Of a stretch of 64,000 nt of DNA, positions 62,886 through 64,000 are shown piece by piece. The stretch comes from Saccharomycopsis fibuligera x Saccharomycopsis cf. fibuligera (Eukaryota > Ascomycota > Saccharomycetes > Ascoideales > Saccharomycopsidaceae), in the NCBI GenBank assembly GCA_001936135.1, contig CP012810.1, positions 992,001 through 1,056,000 of the forward strand, written 5' to 3'. Below the pieces are notes generated by a model that was not told the DNA's origin, did no database searches, and was given only the letters and a program-made list of their open reading frames with translations. Numbering within the stretch: the stretch's first letter is position 1; the number at the start of each line of letters is the position of its first letter. The position numbers and the translations under genes were made by a program.

Positions 62886-63836
62886 TGTAGAAGATATGTG
62901 TAGTGTATGTGTATGTGTTGATATAAAGTGTAGATATCGAAGAAGAGGAGAAGAAGTGAAAAAGAAGAAAGAGAGAGAAAAAAAAAATAAAAATAAAAAG
63001 TAAAACAAAATAGTGAAAATAAATGAACTCAGGAAACAACATATAAAAAAAAAAAAAAAAAAAAAAGGCAGAGGAAAAATTACGCATTTGGCAGTTGCCG
63101 GATTGTAAATCCGTGCCCTGTGACTGGCTGAGAACGGCGGTGCGGGCTCTTAACTATTATGTATAGTAAGCGAGTCGCTGCTCATATATAGGCAGTTATC
63201 GGGGTGCAACGCAACAATGCGCATGGCGTGGAAATACTGCAATGCAAATAATGACAAAACAACTTAACATGGATGGTCAGGCTGGGGACCTCCATGGGAC
63301 TGGCCGGTGGATACCGTTGCTGGTTGGTTGGTTGGCTTATTAGCTTTTTGGCTGTTGTGTTGTTGTTGTTGTTGTTGTTGTTTTTTTTGTTTTTTTTTCA
63401 TTTTTGCCCCCCGAGGAAATTAAACTTCAGAGTTGCTAGCCATAGCAGTATAGCGAACTAGGTTTTTGCTATAGCATGTACATTAAATCGATCTTGCTAG
63501 AAAATCAGCAATTTAATCAAAGTCAATAAATAAATACATACATACCTTGGCCACTGATCAAACGTTCAGTCTATATATGTATGGCATTTATACACGCCGG
63601 GCTATAAACTATTATGGCAACTCCGAGAAATTTACTTTTTTTCGTTTTTGCCTCTTTGAATTTCAGTTGCGCAAATCTCCGAAGCCAAGTCAAATGAAAA
63701 ACAGTACTCGTCCCACTCGGTCTATATCTATAGATTAGATCTGATAAGATAATGGAGGGAGGAACACTGCGTGCGATATACATGAATACTGCTAAATGAC
63801 CGATGGCTGAGTTACCCAAAGTTAGTGGGGCCAGGT

Positions 63837-63887
<51 letters not shown>

Positions 63888-64000
63888 TGCATGCGATCGA
63901 TCGATAATCGAGTACTGTGGCACTAGCTCTGGTTCGTCTGCTATGCTTACAAAGACAAGCAACTATCCTGGGCTACCTTGCCTTGAGACAGCGATGAATG
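62886..64000. other. CYC1 upstream region to window end
   Basis: About 1.1 kb without a gene. It holds a poly-A at about 63042-63065, a GTT repeat (63357-63381), runs of T near 63381-63398 and a (TA)n microsatellite at 63842-63882. The window's last 120 bases show no feature. It likely contains the CYC1 promoter; no haem-factor site can be named with confidence. Confidence 0.6.
63842..63882. repeat. (TA)n microsatellite
   Basis: About 20 uninterrupted AT/TA units in non-coding DNA. Confidence 0.95.

Noticed and set aside
63090-63120. Anticodon-arm-like hairpin (GGATTGTAAATCC, GUA anticodon)
   Set aside because: It looks like a tRNA-Tyr anticodon arm, but no D-arm, T-loop or acceptor stem can be placed around it.
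1-64000. LTR elements, virus-like elements, DNA transposons or CRISPR
   Set aside because: No integrase, reverse transcriptase, capsid-like or transposase sequence appears in any frame and no long terminal or regularly spaced repeats were seen.

Overview
The window is ordinary nuclear DNA from a budding yeast of the CUG-Ser clade (Candida/Lodderomyces group). Evidence: AT-rich intergenic DNA, few short introns with GTATGT-type donors and TACTAAC branch points, many poly-Q/poly-N proteins and fungal-only families. UBA1 has no in-frame CTG codon in 1,029 codons by my manual scan, and MTG2 codon 168 is a CTG at a site where Obg proteins carry a polar residue. CTG codons should therefore be read as Ser; protein descriptions here use the standard code. 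The abundance of homopolymers and poly-Q recalls Lodderomyces elongisporus, but the species call is inference.

Layout. 0-19 kb is regulator-rich: an HSF-type factor (minus), a long promoter, a Zn2Cys6 factor whose first exon I recovered upstream of a 139-bp intron, the mitochondrial Obg GTPase MTG2, and a bHLH factor with a 2.5-kb upstream region. 19.7-30 kb holds an RRM protein, a 5.7-kb gene-free stretch and a second Zn2Cys6 factor related to the first. 30-45 kb holds UBA1 (3-codon first exon), a Dal5-type MFS permease, an aspartic-protease-like secreted protein lacking both DTG/DSG triads, IPK1, and a divergent mitochondrial pair (HTD2-like and HER2/GatA). 44.6-64 kb holds CFT1, ribosomal P1 with a 1,174-bp intron, MAM33, CSN12, MAK32-like, a mitochondrial alpha/beta-hydrolase-like protein without its nucleophile, CSN2 and cytochrome c (19-nt first exon).

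Functional threads. Six or seven genes serve mitochondria (MTG2, HTD2, HER2, MAM33, hydrolase-like, CYC1, perhaps MAK32-like). Two encode COP9/PCI-type subunits (CSN12, CSN2). Four encode transcription factors. There is no operon logic; the only likely co-regulation is through shared divergent promoters (Zn factor/MTG2, HTD2/HER2, hydrolase-like/CSN2). CACGTG boxes lie upstream of the MTG2/Zn-factor pair, the RRM gene, UBA1 and MAM33.

I found no convincing tRNA or snRNA, no CRISPR, no transposon and no retroelement or virus fossil. No new system is evident. The best leads are two degenerate-enzyme genes, an unusual ribosomal-protein intron with a 22-nt poly-G tract, a palindrome cluster at 18.3 kb, and a cluster of TCATGTGA motifs upstream of the ribosomal P1 gene.
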